64,000 nucleotides of DNA, taken from the NCBI RefSeq assembly GCF_000281045.1, contig NW_008246103.1:91961-155960 (forward strand). Direction: 5' to 3'. Below are positions 1 to 10,600 of the stretch, one piece after another; positions within the stretch are counted from its first letter, which is position 1; each line of letters begins with the position of its first letter. The stretch comes from Saprolegnia diclina VS20 (lineage: Eukaryota > Oomycota > Saprolegniomycetes > Saprolegniales > Saprolegniaceae). The translations under genes were made by a program, and so were the position numbers. The notes under the pieces are model-generated. The model saw only the letters and a program-made list of their open reading frames with translations. It ran no database searches and was not told the DNA's origin.

Positions 1-1781
1 GGCGTGTTCCAAACGAACGAGATGAGGCGAGTTGCCGCGTTGCAGCCTTGGTACATGTACGAGACGCTTTTCTCAAGCGTGCAGAGAGGCAGCGGCATGA
101 TCCAGTTGCTCCACGTGATGTAGTTGTCTTGGACCCAATGGCAAGCCGCGGCAAAGGCTGGGTCTGGGACCGTTGGGTCCTGCGAATGGTCGACATAGCT
201 TTCAAGAAGATGGGCGAGGTCGAGTTGTGCGAGTTGGAGCTGCGTGACAAACGAAGTGAGGCGCGTGTCGGCCTTGAGCACCAGCGAAATGTACTGCAGA
301 AGCGGCGTCATGGGGTAGTCTGTCTTGATCGGGTTCGTCGTTGGTTGGCCGTACCCGTTCTCTCCAAACGAGTTGGTCGAAGCCGCAAAGTTACTGGCGT
401 TTGAAGTTGGGAACGCGATCCGAGTGAACTTGCCGGGGTGCTCATAAAAGAGTGTATCGGGCTGGAACTCGTAAAAAACGACAGCGCCACCAGCGTGCAT
501 CACCGATGTGACGTAGTTGCGCATCTTGGCATCGCCGCCAAAGCAAAAGTAGGCAGGAATATTGTTGTTGGACACCAGCGCTTGGATGAATCCAACATCG
601 TACGCAGGGTCCATCATGGCCACGAGCATGCACTGCTTGCCTACGCCGGCGTTGAGCGTTTGCACATGAAAGACATTGCAACTCTGCACCTTGCGTTTCG
701 GCTTGGGTGCACGCGTACGACTTGGAGCATCCGTCAATGCAGCCAAGCGTGCCATTAGGGCACATGCTTGGAATAACGAGTTGACTTAGGTTGGCATGCG
801 CCATCGAGTAAAAGTTGATGACCTCGGTAACGCTGGCGTAGTCGCGCCAATAATCTGCCGCATAGGGCTCCGAAAACGACCCTATTCGTACTGTTGAAAA
901 CCACGCCGCAGGTACTGGTGTACCCTTTGTCGATGCGGATCCTTTGCTCATTTCACGAACGTTATCCGTCAGTGTATAGAGCCCGCTTCTACGTAACTTG
1001 CCTTCAGCTTTGAGAGAGACGCGCACAAGCACGTACTGGCCACCATAGCCCGTTGTAGTACGCTTGGTCGAGTTGGCAAACACCTCGATCGTTTTGAGCT
1101 TGCCGTTGGGCCAGACTTCACCGTTCACGTGCGTTGGTGTGCAGCGTCCGAGGCCTTGAAACGACATGCGCTCGGCGCAGTTGATCCCATCTGCTGTGTC
1201 CAGGATCGAGACGCTGTATCCGACCTGTAGCGTCTGGATGGGCATCTTGTTTTGATCCTCAAAACGTCCTACCACTTCGTCGAGGAGGATGCTCAGGACG
1301 GCGCGGTTCACGTCATGGGATGCCCATGCGTTGCGCTCGAGAATGACCGTGCCGTTGACGACGCCAGCGTATGCTTGTGACCCGTTTGCGTACACGGTCT
1401 CGCCAACGCCATGGATGACTTCACCTGGCTGCATGCACTTTCCAAAGATGTTTGGAATGTCCATGCGCGGGTCCTTGACCTATTTCAGACTGAGTCGCCG
1501 CTACGAATGAGAAGAGCTCACAAAGAAGCGCGGCGCTTTGAGCGCTGGCTGCAGCAGCGGGTTCACTCGGCGGTTTTGGCTGTCGCGACCGATTGGATCA
1601 AGATTGTGCGCTGTCGCTGTGCGTTGGACCCAGTCCGCATCCAGACACGTGCCTCGCTGCGCATCGAGAGCGGAAGGCTTAACGCTGCTGGCTGCGACCT
1701 ACGTTTCATGAAGAGGCTAGCATGCGTACCATGCACACGTACCTCGAGGCTCCATAGCGCTAACGCAACCCAGCAACGCAT
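1..1781 (-). CDS. OpuAC-like ligand-binding domain of a class C GPCR paralogue (partial, runs off left edge)
   Basis: Paralogue of the neighbouring receptor gene at 2210-5421. ATG at 1781 opens a 13-codon exon (1743-1781) encoding the start of a signal peptide (MRCWVALALW). Introns 1699-1742 (44 bp) and 1480-1521 (42 bp) join it to exons carrying CLDADWV, NPLL and IHGVGETVYANG, which align one to one with CLDADWV, NPLL and IHGIGERVFPNG in the neighbour. A further intron begins at GTACGTGC within the YGGQ/SGLYT join. The body resembles glycine-betaine-type (OpuAC) substrate-binding proteins: a GGAVVFYEFQPD segment and a late W-V-x5-W-x2-W pattern. The transmembrane part must lie left of the window. 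The ligand is unknown. It was probably made by tandem duplication. Confidence 0.72.
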
Positions 1782-2209
1782 CGGCCCGGCTAATTTTGAA
1801 ATGCTAGGCGCCGTTCGTTTCCCATTTCTATTTCAGAAAGGTGCAGACCAAACGTGTGTGTAGTAGCCACACTCACGTAGCTATCACCGTCGACAACTAC
1901 GTCGAGTTCAAGTCGCGTCAACAGCATGAGAGGCATTGATATGCTCGGGAGTTGTCCTCTGATGTTCTTTATTGCTGGAGGCGCGAGCTCTTGCTTTGTT
2001 CTGGCGCGTGCAAGACGGCACATAAAACTGTGGATTCGTTCAGCTAGCAATCATGTTATCGAGCCTTATCTCTAGTACCAAATTGCCTGTTTGCTGGGTT
2101 ATCGGTGCATACCAGGCTATTCTACGCGCTATGACGAACTCGATGTGGGTTTACTAGTAAAAAAATGCATATTTGAAATACATTTTGCCTTTTGCAGTGC
2201 AATCGCACA
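1782..2209. other. Intergenic, no gene seen
   Basis: This 428-bp spacer separates the 3' end of one receptor gene from the start of its tandem paralogue. It probably holds the promoter of the gene starting at 1781. I see no coding exon or RNA gene. Confidence 0.5.
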
Positions 2210-5200
2210 TCAGTGGGGCTGCACGTCGTGGCCACGAGCTGACGACACGACACGAGACGCGCTAATTGCGCTCGAGTTGACCATGGACGTCTTGGACGTC
2301 TTGGACCCTTTTGTTGCTTTCGTGCCGTTGGTCGCTCCAGTTGTATCGGTCGTCAAGTCTTCGCGGTTTAGCCGCGTAAACTTGGGTCCGAGCATGAGTG
2401 TCATCGTGACGATCTACACTTCATACATTTACTTGCACTAGGGCATAATGAAACAGGTACCGTGCAAAAGAGGGTGATGGCCGACAAGAAGCCGTACGCT
2501 GCGGCGGCCGGTAGGGCGACGAGGTATGCCATCGTCATCATGAGAAGCGAGCCCACGAGCACGACGCACGACGCTGAGAAGATCCAAATCGACTCTTGAA
2601 AGTCCCCGCTCACGTGCCGGATCAAAAACGACACATAGAGACCCACGAACGTCACGACCGCCTTCCAGAAGATCGAGAGCACGGGAAAGATGAAGCTCGA
2701 CGAGTGGCACTCGACGTGGACGACGGTGCCCGTAAACTCGGACGCAGCTGCCGCGAACGTGGACGGTCCGGGAAACTCGGCAAGCAGCCACACAACAATG
2801 ATACCTACAACCACAGAATGTATTTAGCACACTCCTGGGTCAGATGAGAAAAGTGCGCTACCAATGTCGACACCGACAATCGCACTCAGAATGTTCAACA
2901 TGCGCCAGACCGATACGACGCGCTTCTTCATCGCCTTGTTTTCAAACACGAGGTAGACGCGGAGCGACTTGACGAGGAGCGACCCAAAGCAGAGCGTGTA
3001 CCCGAGCGAGCCCACAAACGGCCGCGCGCCGCAGAGAAAATTGGACGGCGCACCGGCGCCAAGCAAGACGTAGGCGCAAATGAGGATGCCGCCGAGAAGC
3101 AGCAGCAACAAAAGGTGCCACTGCGATCGTTTGATGACGGGCTTTTCTCGAAACTTGAGCACCAACGCGACGAAGACAACAAGAATCACGAGCACAATCA
3201 CGGTAATGGTGGCAATCCCCGTGTAGACCTAGCATCAACGCATCGAACAAACGTTTCAACTGACGGTAAAACGTACGCCAGAGAATGTCGGGACGTAATC
3301 GCAGGCGACGGTGGTATTGGACGGGAGAGAGACGCCGTTGATGCATTCGCCGCTCACGAGGTAGTTGGTCGCGCTCGGGAGCAGCCAGAAGAACTCGACG
3401 TTTCGGATCGAGCTGCTCGTGCACTCGGAGACCGAGTAGTTGTAAAAAGACAAGTCGCACGTCGGCGGTGACGTGAGCCAGAGCCCCCAGAGTGCCGTGT
3501 TGGCGGCGAGCCACTCGCACGACCGGCTTGTGTAGAACGGTGACGGTAAGGTGCCAAAGCCACCGTCGCAGTCGTACGGTTGCGAGCTATTGGCGGGGTC
3601 GGGCGTCGTCCACGCAAAGGTCACGGCCCGGGGTTGCGACGAGCTGTTGCAGTTGGAGAAGCTGTAGCGCACGTTGGTGCCCATCGTGCACAGTGGGAGG
3701 CGATCGACCCAGAGATACCATTTTGCATAGTTCTTCTTGACCCAATCGCACGCGACAGCATATTCGACGTCTGGAAGGGCGGCGTTGGACGCGTTGCTGG
3801 CATATGCCAGTAGCAAATTGTTGATGTCTAGCTTGGTGAGCTGAAACTTGCGCAAAAAGTTGTTCAAGTTGGTCGAATCCAAGAGGTAGTTGGAGTAGTA
3901 CTTCATGAGCGCTTGCTCGGGAAAGTCGACGCTGACCGGGTCCGGCGATGGCAGCCCGAATCTAGTGCGTTGGTTGTTCAACTTGGCTGTGACTTGACAG
4001 GATCGTACCCATTTGAGCCGAATTGACCCGTGGCGAGCGCGACCATTTCGGGCTTTGGCCGCGGCAGTGAGATGCGCACAAACTTGTCGGGGTTGGCAAA
4101 ATGAAAAATGTCGGGCTCGTAGTGGTAGAAGGTGATAGCGCCGCCGCTGGCCATCGTGCTCGTTACGAGGCTGCCCGTTGGCGCGTAGCCAGAGTAGCAA
4201 AAGCGCGCGGGGATGTTGTTGTTGCCGATAGCTGACTGAAGATATCCCTGGTCGTCCGTGCCGTACTGACCAGCTACCAGCATACACGTCTTGCCTAAAA
4301 CCACATAAGCTAGAAAACGAGCCGGTGCACGAATATGTGTACCCTGGGCGAGTGCGGCGGTGCAAGCTGCGGTCTGCGAGCAGCCATTGAGGCACCCATA
4401 CGTCCCGTCTGGGCACGCGCTCTTTTGCCCCACTTGGCTCAGATCAAAGTTGGCCATCGAATAAAAGTTGATCAAATCTGAGCCCAAGGCGTAGTCCCGC
4501 CACCAGTCGGCAGAGTAAATGCGGCTAAAGGTCCCTGCACCGCGTACATCACGTATAGCTTAAGCACCGCTCTGCGTACCGACGGTGGACGTGGGTCCCT
4601 TGAGCGCTTCTTCGACGTTGGCTTTGAGTGTGTAGAGTCCTGATCTATCCACGCGGCAAATCCATTAGCTCCATGGGTATCTTAGCATGGCGTTGGCCGC
4701 ACTGGCCGTTGTAGCCAATCGAAGACGAGCTCGTTTCGTTGGCGTATACGTTCAAAAGGGCCATCTTGGAGCTCGTCCAAACTTCGGGACTGACGTGTGA
4801 CGGGGTGCACACGCCCGCGCCGACAGACGACATGCGCTCCGTGACGCCGAGGCCGCCGCTCGTTTTGAAGAACGACACGGGGTATCCAACCTGTGGATAG
4901 TTCTGAGTCCTCGCATAAAAGGCAGAGTGCATACCACTTCCGAGACCAAGATGGAAATGATCGACGCCGTTAGCGTCTGGGACTGCCACGTATTGTACTC
5001 GAGAACAAAGGATCCGTTCCAGGAGCCCGTCGAGGCGACCGAGCCGTTGGGAAATACGCGCTCGCCAATGCCGTGGATAGATTGACGCGACTTGAAGCAA
5101 CCCGGCTGAAACGCACCTGGAGAGTGCTGCCGAGGGTCGTTGAGCTACAAATGCGATATCATTTACTTCAAGCAACACAGGATGCGCACACCGTACCGTG

Positions 5201-5421
5201 AAGCGGGGCTCCCGAAGTCCCTGGCGCAACAAAGGGTTCGCTCGGCGGCGCTGGCCATCGAGAGCATCGGGGTCGAGGTTGAGCCGCTTGGCTGTTGCAG
5301 CGACCCAATCGGCGTCGAGGCACTTGTTTAGGCGCCGCGCCTCAAAGACAGAGGGTGACGTCGTCTGCGCTGCAGTCTCCAAGACAGCAGCCAGAACGGC
5401 TGCAAGCCAAAGGACAAGCAT
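2210..5421 (-). CDS. Class C G-protein-coupled receptor with OpuAC-like extracellular domain
   Basis: A multi-exon receptor. ATG at 5421 starts a signal peptide (MLVLWLAAVLAAVL). The ectodomain starts with CLDADWV and includes WWRDYALGSD, GGAITFYHYEPD and ACDWVKKNYAKWYLWV. This order matches ABC-type glycine-betaine (OpuAC) binding proteins, whose C-terminus carries a WLKxNP..W..W pattern. Seven helices follow from about 3230 to 2380: VIVLVILVVFVALVL, LLLLLLLGGILICAY, then FLCGARPF and LVKSLRVYLVF as in GABA-B-type receptors, with the ECL1 Cys and a Cys (VHVEC) in the second loop. A 47-bp intron (2414-2460) is needed to reach the end of helix 7, giving TIVTMTLMLGPKF, the class C FxPK-like end. 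The Ser/Thr-rich cytoplasmic tail stops at 2210. Other introns include 5145-5196 and one near 3227-3278. The ligand and G-protein coupling are unknown. Confidence 0.82.
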
Positions 5422-5589
5422 GGGCGATGCGCGGTTCGCTTGGACGAGTGCGTTTTGGTGCAAATTTCGCTCGTGTGCTGAATCGAACTTTAGAAGAAAA
5501 CACTGGATCGTGCAAAGATACCAAAGATATGGCCCAAATGGTGCCCATACGCACAACTACGTAAGTCGAATGACAAGGCGAGTGTTGAT

Positions 5590-6046
5590 TTAGACGTGCT
5601 TGGCATATAGCACGCTCGGCGCAAAGCTACATGGTGTCCGCGCCAGTTCTTGCAGCTTTGGACATCTCGGTGGGTGTAAAGTCGTTGTGGCGTGCAATAG
5701 AGCGACGCCGGTTGCCATGACGACATATTCGATCGTCTCCGCGGCAATCTCGACATGAGGAGGAAGCGGTGCTTGGATTTGGATGTCGATATTTTCAGTG
5801 ACGTGGCCTGAGAATCCGCGGAAGCCCCCCGTTTGACCTTCAACAAACTGGTGGCTCCGATTCGCAACGTCCAACCCGTTGGGCTTGCGATGCACACCGC
5901 ACGCTTGCGTTCTGCTGCTGCGTTGTCTCGCTTAGGACGGAGTAAAGTGCTTGCACGACGTCAAAAGATTTGCTTGGCGAGGGGTCGTGGCCATCGGTGC
6001 CAAAGGCACGACTTGGCGCTTCAACCTTGAACCGACCAGGTTGCAT
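5590..6046 (-). CDS. Hypothetical protein, about 133 aa, divergent from Sec61 alpha
   Basis: Two exons join cleanly: 5903-6046 (48 codons from the ATG at 6046) and 5590-5847 (85 codons and stop). The intron is a 55-bp GT-AG (5848-5902), within the usual size range here. The product starts [12 protein letters not shown], has a polar middle ([10 protein letters not shown]) and a helical-looking hydrophobic stretch ([17 protein letters not shown]). I do not recognise a family. The clean intron, the ATG and the position head-to-head with the Sec61 gene, sharing a 218-bp promoter region, argue for a real gene. It could still be a chance frame. Confidence 0.45.
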
Positions 6047-6264
6047 CGTGTCTTTTTCTGGATTTCAGCCAATCAGGTGCGTCGCCACGCCACCAGCGGC
6101 TACGTGGGACCACGCGGGTGGGCGTTCATTTCAGTGGCCAATCACGCGCCGTGCAATGTGGAAATGAAATCTTTTTGGCCAATGGCCGTTGGGCATTACG
6201 GATGTTACAGCCTAGTGACTTTGTGGGGCAGGTTGCCATTCGCGAATTTGCCCCGTCGTCACCC

Positions 6265-7680
6265 ATGGGTCTCCTCCAGCTCGTGCGCCCGATGCTCAGC
6301 GTCCTCCCCGAGGTCGCGAGCCCCGACCGCCGCATTCCCTTCCGCGAGAAGGTCGTGTGGACAGTCATCGCGCTCTTCACCTTCCTCGTCCTCTCGCAGC
6401 TGCCCATCTACGGCGTCAAGAACACGGGCACCAGCGACGCCTTGTACTGGATGCGCGCCATCATGGCCTCGAGCCGGGGCACGCTCATGGAGCTCGGCGT
6501 CGGCCCGATCGTGACGTCCGGCCTCATCATGCAGCTCCTCGCCGGCTCCAAGGTCCTCGACGTCGACCAGAACATCAAGGAAGACCGCGCCCTCTTCTCG
6601 GGCGCGCAGAAGCTCTTTGGCATGCTCATCACGGTCGCGCAGGCCGTCGCGTACGTCATGTCGGGCATGTACGGTGATGTCAACGAGATTGGCGCCGCCA
6701 ACGCGATCCTCATCATTGTCCAGCTCTCGTTTGCGGGCTTGATCTTGATCATCCTCGACGAGATGCTCCAGAAGGGTTACGGTCTCGGCTCGGGCATCTC
6801 GCTCTTCATGGCCAGCAACATTTGCCAGAACATTGTGTGGGACACGTTCAGCCCCGTCTCGATCACGACGGGCCGCGGTACCGAGTTCCACGGCGCTCTC
6901 ATTGCGTTCTTCCACGTGCTCTTCTCGCGCTCCAACAAGCTCTCGGCGCTCAAGGAGGCGTTCTACCGCCAGAACCTCCCGAACGTCACGAACGTGCTCT
7001 CGACCGTGCTCATGTTTATCGTCATCACGTACGTCCAAGGCTTCCGCATCGACCTCCCGGTCAAGTACCAAAAGTACCGCGGCCAGCAGGGCTCGTACCC
7101 GATCAAGGTTCTGTACACGTCCAACATGCCCATCATCCTCCAGTCGGCGCTCGTCTCCAACTTTTACTTCGTGTCGCAGCTCCTCTTCAAGAAGTTTGGC
7201 GACAACATTGCCATCCGTCTCCTCGGCGTGTGGGCCGACGTCGAAGGCTCGAACGGCGCGCTCCCGATCAGCGGCCTCGCCTACTACATCTCGGCGCCGT
7301 CGTCCGCGACCGAGATCCTCTTTGACCCGATCCGCGCCGTCGCGTACGTCACCTTTGTCCTCGCGTCGTGCGCCTTCTTCTCGGCCACGTGGGTCGAAAT
7401 CTCGGGCTCGTCGTCGCGCGACATTGCCAAGCAGCTCCGCGACCAGCAGATGGTCATGAGCGGCTACCGCGACTCGTCGATGGTCCACGTGCTCAACCGC
7501 TACATCCCGGTCGCGGCCCTCTTTGGCGGTGTGGCCATTGGCGTCCTCTCGATCATCTCGGACTTCCTCGGCGCGATCGGCTCGGGCACCGGCGTCCTCC
7601 TCGCGGTCACGATCATCTACCAGTACTTTGAGGCGTTTGCGAAGGAGCAGACGGACCTCTCGTCCATGTTTGGCTTTTAA
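6265..7680 (+). CDS. SEC61A: Protein transport protein Sec61 subunit alpha
   Basis: The central pore subunit of the ER translocon, which moves secretory and membrane proteins across or into the ER membrane. The 471-residue protein is close to the usual eukaryotic length of about 475. The ATG at 6265 starts [17 protein letters not shown], the expected N-terminus. The open frame continues upstream to 6118 without family similarity, so the downstream ATG was chosen. Visible hallmarks are the plug region (PIYGV, then [12 protein letters not shown]), [38 protein letters not shown], the cytosolic loop with [21 protein letters not shown], and the C-terminal [12 protein letters not shown]. It is a single exon with GC-rich third positions, unlike its intron-rich neighbours, which fits high expression. 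Confidence 0.97.
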   Translation: MGLLQLVRPMLSVLPEVASPDRRIPFREKVVWTVIALFTFLVLSQLPIYGVKNTGTSDALYWMRAIMASSRGTLMELGVGPIVTSGLIMQLLAGSKVLDVDQNIKEDRALFSGAQKLFGMLITVAQAVAYVMSGMYGDVNEIGAANAILIIVQLSFAGLILIILDEMLQKGYGLGSGISLFMASNICQNIVWDTFSPVSITTGRGTEFHGALIAFFHVLFSRSNKLSALKEAFYRQNLPNVTNVLSTVLMFIVITYVQGFRIDLPVKYQKYRGQQGSYPIKVLYTSNMPIILQSALVSNFYFVSQLLFKKFGDNIAIRLLGVWADVEGSNGALPISGLAYYISAPSSATEILFDPIRAVAYVTFVLASCAFFSATWVEISGSSSRDIAKQLRDQQMVMSGYRDSSMVHVLNRYIPVAALFGGVAIGVLSIISDFLGAIGSGTGVLLAVTIIYQYFEAFAKEQTDLSSMFGF

Positions 7681-7945
7681 ACAGCCATAGATGTGTTCCA
7701 CTATACCATACTACGACTAGGCCAATAGAGACCCACCCTTTTTCTGTACGACAATCTTAGTCGCTTTCTATCGCGTCCGCGTAGGACGGCGGCGGGGTCT
7801 GTGGACGGCGACCAAGCTGCGCGAGGAACCACGCTGTCTTGGGTCGAGGCGATGTTGGTCGTTTCGACGGCGACACAGACAGAGTTGCAGCACCAGCCGA
7901 ACTGCGGGGGCGGCCGACGCAGCATCCCAGAGAACTTCGTGGACG

Positions 7946-10481
7946 CTACAGGTGACCCAATGGCTTGTGTGCACGGCTATAAGTTACGATAAGAAACCTG
8001 GGTGGCCATGGCGCTTTGCAGCGCACGCCGGAGGCTTTTGGACTGCAGCACCGCCGATGCAGAGGACGGCGTGGTCTAAGTAATAGAATAAGAAAATAAG
8101 GTTGCGCGACGGCGTCTCCGACAGGCTTGGTCGCTTGCGGCTTGGTGATTTCCAAGTGCGCCTTGGAGGCCGCGTCGAGCTGTTGCCAGAGGGCCGTCAG
8201 CGGCGTCGTGGCTGCGGCGTGGCGCTGGGCGAGCCGGCGCTGATGCTGCAAGCGGAGTTCGTCGCGCACGGCTTCGCGGTGGAGCACGTCGTCGGCGACA
8301 ATGTCGTCGGCTTCTTTCGCCAGCGTCCGGTCCCTACGAAAAACGACTCGACAAAATCCATGTCAGCGCAATGCACATTTGGTGCCGCTCGGCCACGTCG
8401 GCCGGTGTTGAGCTCGTCAAGACAACGGTGAACGCGGCGCCCGCCGACACCTATCCGGATACTCGGCGGTGGGCGGTCGAATGCTCGAGACCGCCCATGT
8501 ACCTGCACGACATGGCACCCGACAAGAGAACGCACGAGGTGGGGCAGTGTGTACAGCTGTGGGTAGCTCCCGACGCCGCACTGCCCTTGCTCGCCGTTAC
8601 CCCAGGCGTAGAGCAAGTGCTTGTCCGAGATGGCCAGCTACACTGCATGTGAGCGCGTCAAGCTGGTTCATCTGTACTAGTACCGAGTGGGTTTGCCCGA
8701 GCTTGATGTCGTACACGAGCACATTGCGAAAGAAGATGACGGGCGACGGCCGGTGGCGGTCGCGGCAGTCTCCAAGACCCAGCTGTCCATAGTGGTTGGC
8801 GCCAAACGCCAAGACGTCCCGCGTGTCGGTGAGCAGCATCGTGTGCGCCCCGCCGCACGCAACGTACGTACACTTGCGCTGCTTGAGCTCCACCTACGCG
8901 CGTATCATTCGACCTCGTCCGAACAAAGCAAAATACGCGTTCAAAAGTGGAGCTGAGGGTGTCTTTGGCTTCGAGGCGCCCAAGCCGGCCGTTCTCGCCC
9001 CAACCGGCCGTGTAGAGATCGCCAGCACTCGAAACAACCGCCGTGTGCATCTCGCCGCATGCAATCTACATCGCATCATAGCATCAGGGCCAATATGACG
9101 GGCACCCACGTGAAAAATGTGGGTTTTGGACAGCGACTGGACTGGTCTCGGCGAGGCTTCGTCCTCGCGTCGGGGAGCGTCCACCGTCCCGTGACCCAAG
9201 GCCCCCGACTTGCCGTACCCAAACGTCAAGACCGTTCCTTCGTCCAAGAGCAAGGCGCAGTGCTTGAGACCGCAAGCAACCTACCAGTAAATGCCGAAAG
9301 AGTGGCCAATTTTCTGGGATGTGCAGCCGACCTGCGCAATTTTGCTTCGCGATGGTAGTCGAAGGACGCGCGGCGTGTCCAGAAACTCCCCGTTTCCAGC
9401 ATCTTCAAGGGCAGCACCCAGTTGCCCATGCTCATTGCTGCCCCACGTGAGCACGTCGTCGTCGTCCGTAAGGACCATCGAGTGGTCGCCGCCGCACGCA
9501 GCATCCTTGATATGCATGTGCAGGCCCCCGTCCACGTCGCGTCCGTCCCACAGCCGTGGCTTTGTACTGCATTTGAGCCCGGTAATACCTACACCATGGG
9601 TAATGTTCACAAGAGTGATAAGCCATCGCTGGAAATACCGAGCTGGCCTTGGTTCGAGTTGCTAGCCAGACAGTCATGAGTGTCAAGGCATATAGCCTGC
9701 AGCTACCCAAAGACAAAGAGTCGATCGTTTGCATCCAGCACGAGCGTGTGCTGATGGCCCGAGGCGACCTTTGTCAGCAAGACGCTGCGGCGCGCACTTG
9801 GCTCGTCGGTCATTGATCGCATGTCGAAATTTGCGACCGGGATTTCCGTAAACGCAAACGACGAGTCGAACGAGCCGTGGCCGAGCGCGCCGTACGTTGC
9901 TGCAAATCAAATATTATCACTTTGCCGAATCGAGTCCGAGCGACTACCGTCGCCTGTGGTAAAGATGTGCTTGCCGTCGTTGCGCACGATCCGAACCGAC
10001 ACTGTGTTTGGCTCGTACCGGACGCGGGCGCCTGAAAAGCCGGCGTCGACGCTGTTGGTGCGGTGCTGAATCGATTCGGTGAGAATGCTCTAACACGATC
10101 GCTAAGACAAGCGGTCGAGTGCGTACTACGCACCGGGTCGCAGTTCTCCATGGCTGTCACGCGAAAAAACTGCGGCTTGTGCGCCGTCTCGGGCGTAAAG
10201 AGGATCACGGACGGGTACACTTTGATGCGGGGCGACGTGTTCCACGGCGTGAGCACGACCGGCTGCGTCGGCGGTCGCTGGAAGGTAAAGTGCACCGAGT
10301 AAAAGCACGACGACCCGCCCTCGACGACGACGAGCGACGTCGCTGAGAAGATGGCGACCGCGTTGGCCGCGACGTGGGTCAGCGTCGGTGCCGACGAAAG
10401 CCGGCGGTTCAGGTCGCTCAGCAACTCGAGCTCGACCTTGGACCCGCGTGTTGAGAGCGCGCGCTTGATGCTCGCGTCCAT
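7946..10481 (-). CDS. RCC1-repeat protein with N-terminal Calx-beta-like domain
   Basis: The ATG at 10481 (MDASIKRALS) opens a beta-sandwich-like domain of about 150 residues: VHFTFQRPP, LFTPETAHKPQFFRVTA, and SVDAGFSG after a 44-bp intron. This pattern resembles Calx-beta domains. RCC1 repeats follow: TYGALGHGSFD, FGNSNQGQLG, LTWGSNEHGQLG, LTFGYGKSGALGHG, TAGWGENGRLG, FGANHYGQLGLG and YAWGNGEQGQCG, each with the CGxxH/SGxxHT dipeptide context. That is about seven blades, enough for one propeller. The exons are separated by 43-50 bp introns. The C-terminus is a polar helical tail (HREAVRDELRLQHQRR). RCC1 propellers act as exchange factors or protein-binding scaffolds; no partner can be told from sequence. 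The exact 3' end is uncertain, since the last 40 residues look non-conserved. Confidence 0.8.
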
Positions 10482-10600
10482 CTAAAATAGTGGGCACTTT
10501 GAAACTGCACTTGCTACGAGCTACCAAGTGGAAATGCGAAAGATGAATTCTAAACAGGTTAATTAAACGAAGGTAGAGAGTATTAATGCAAAAAGGGTGT

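Noticed and set aside
6259-7701. 480-codon minus-strand frame opposite Sec61 alpha
   Set aside because: Its composition is that of an antisense shadow (long runs of Arg, Glu, Asp and Val from GC-rich third positions), and the plus strand encodes a clear Sec61.
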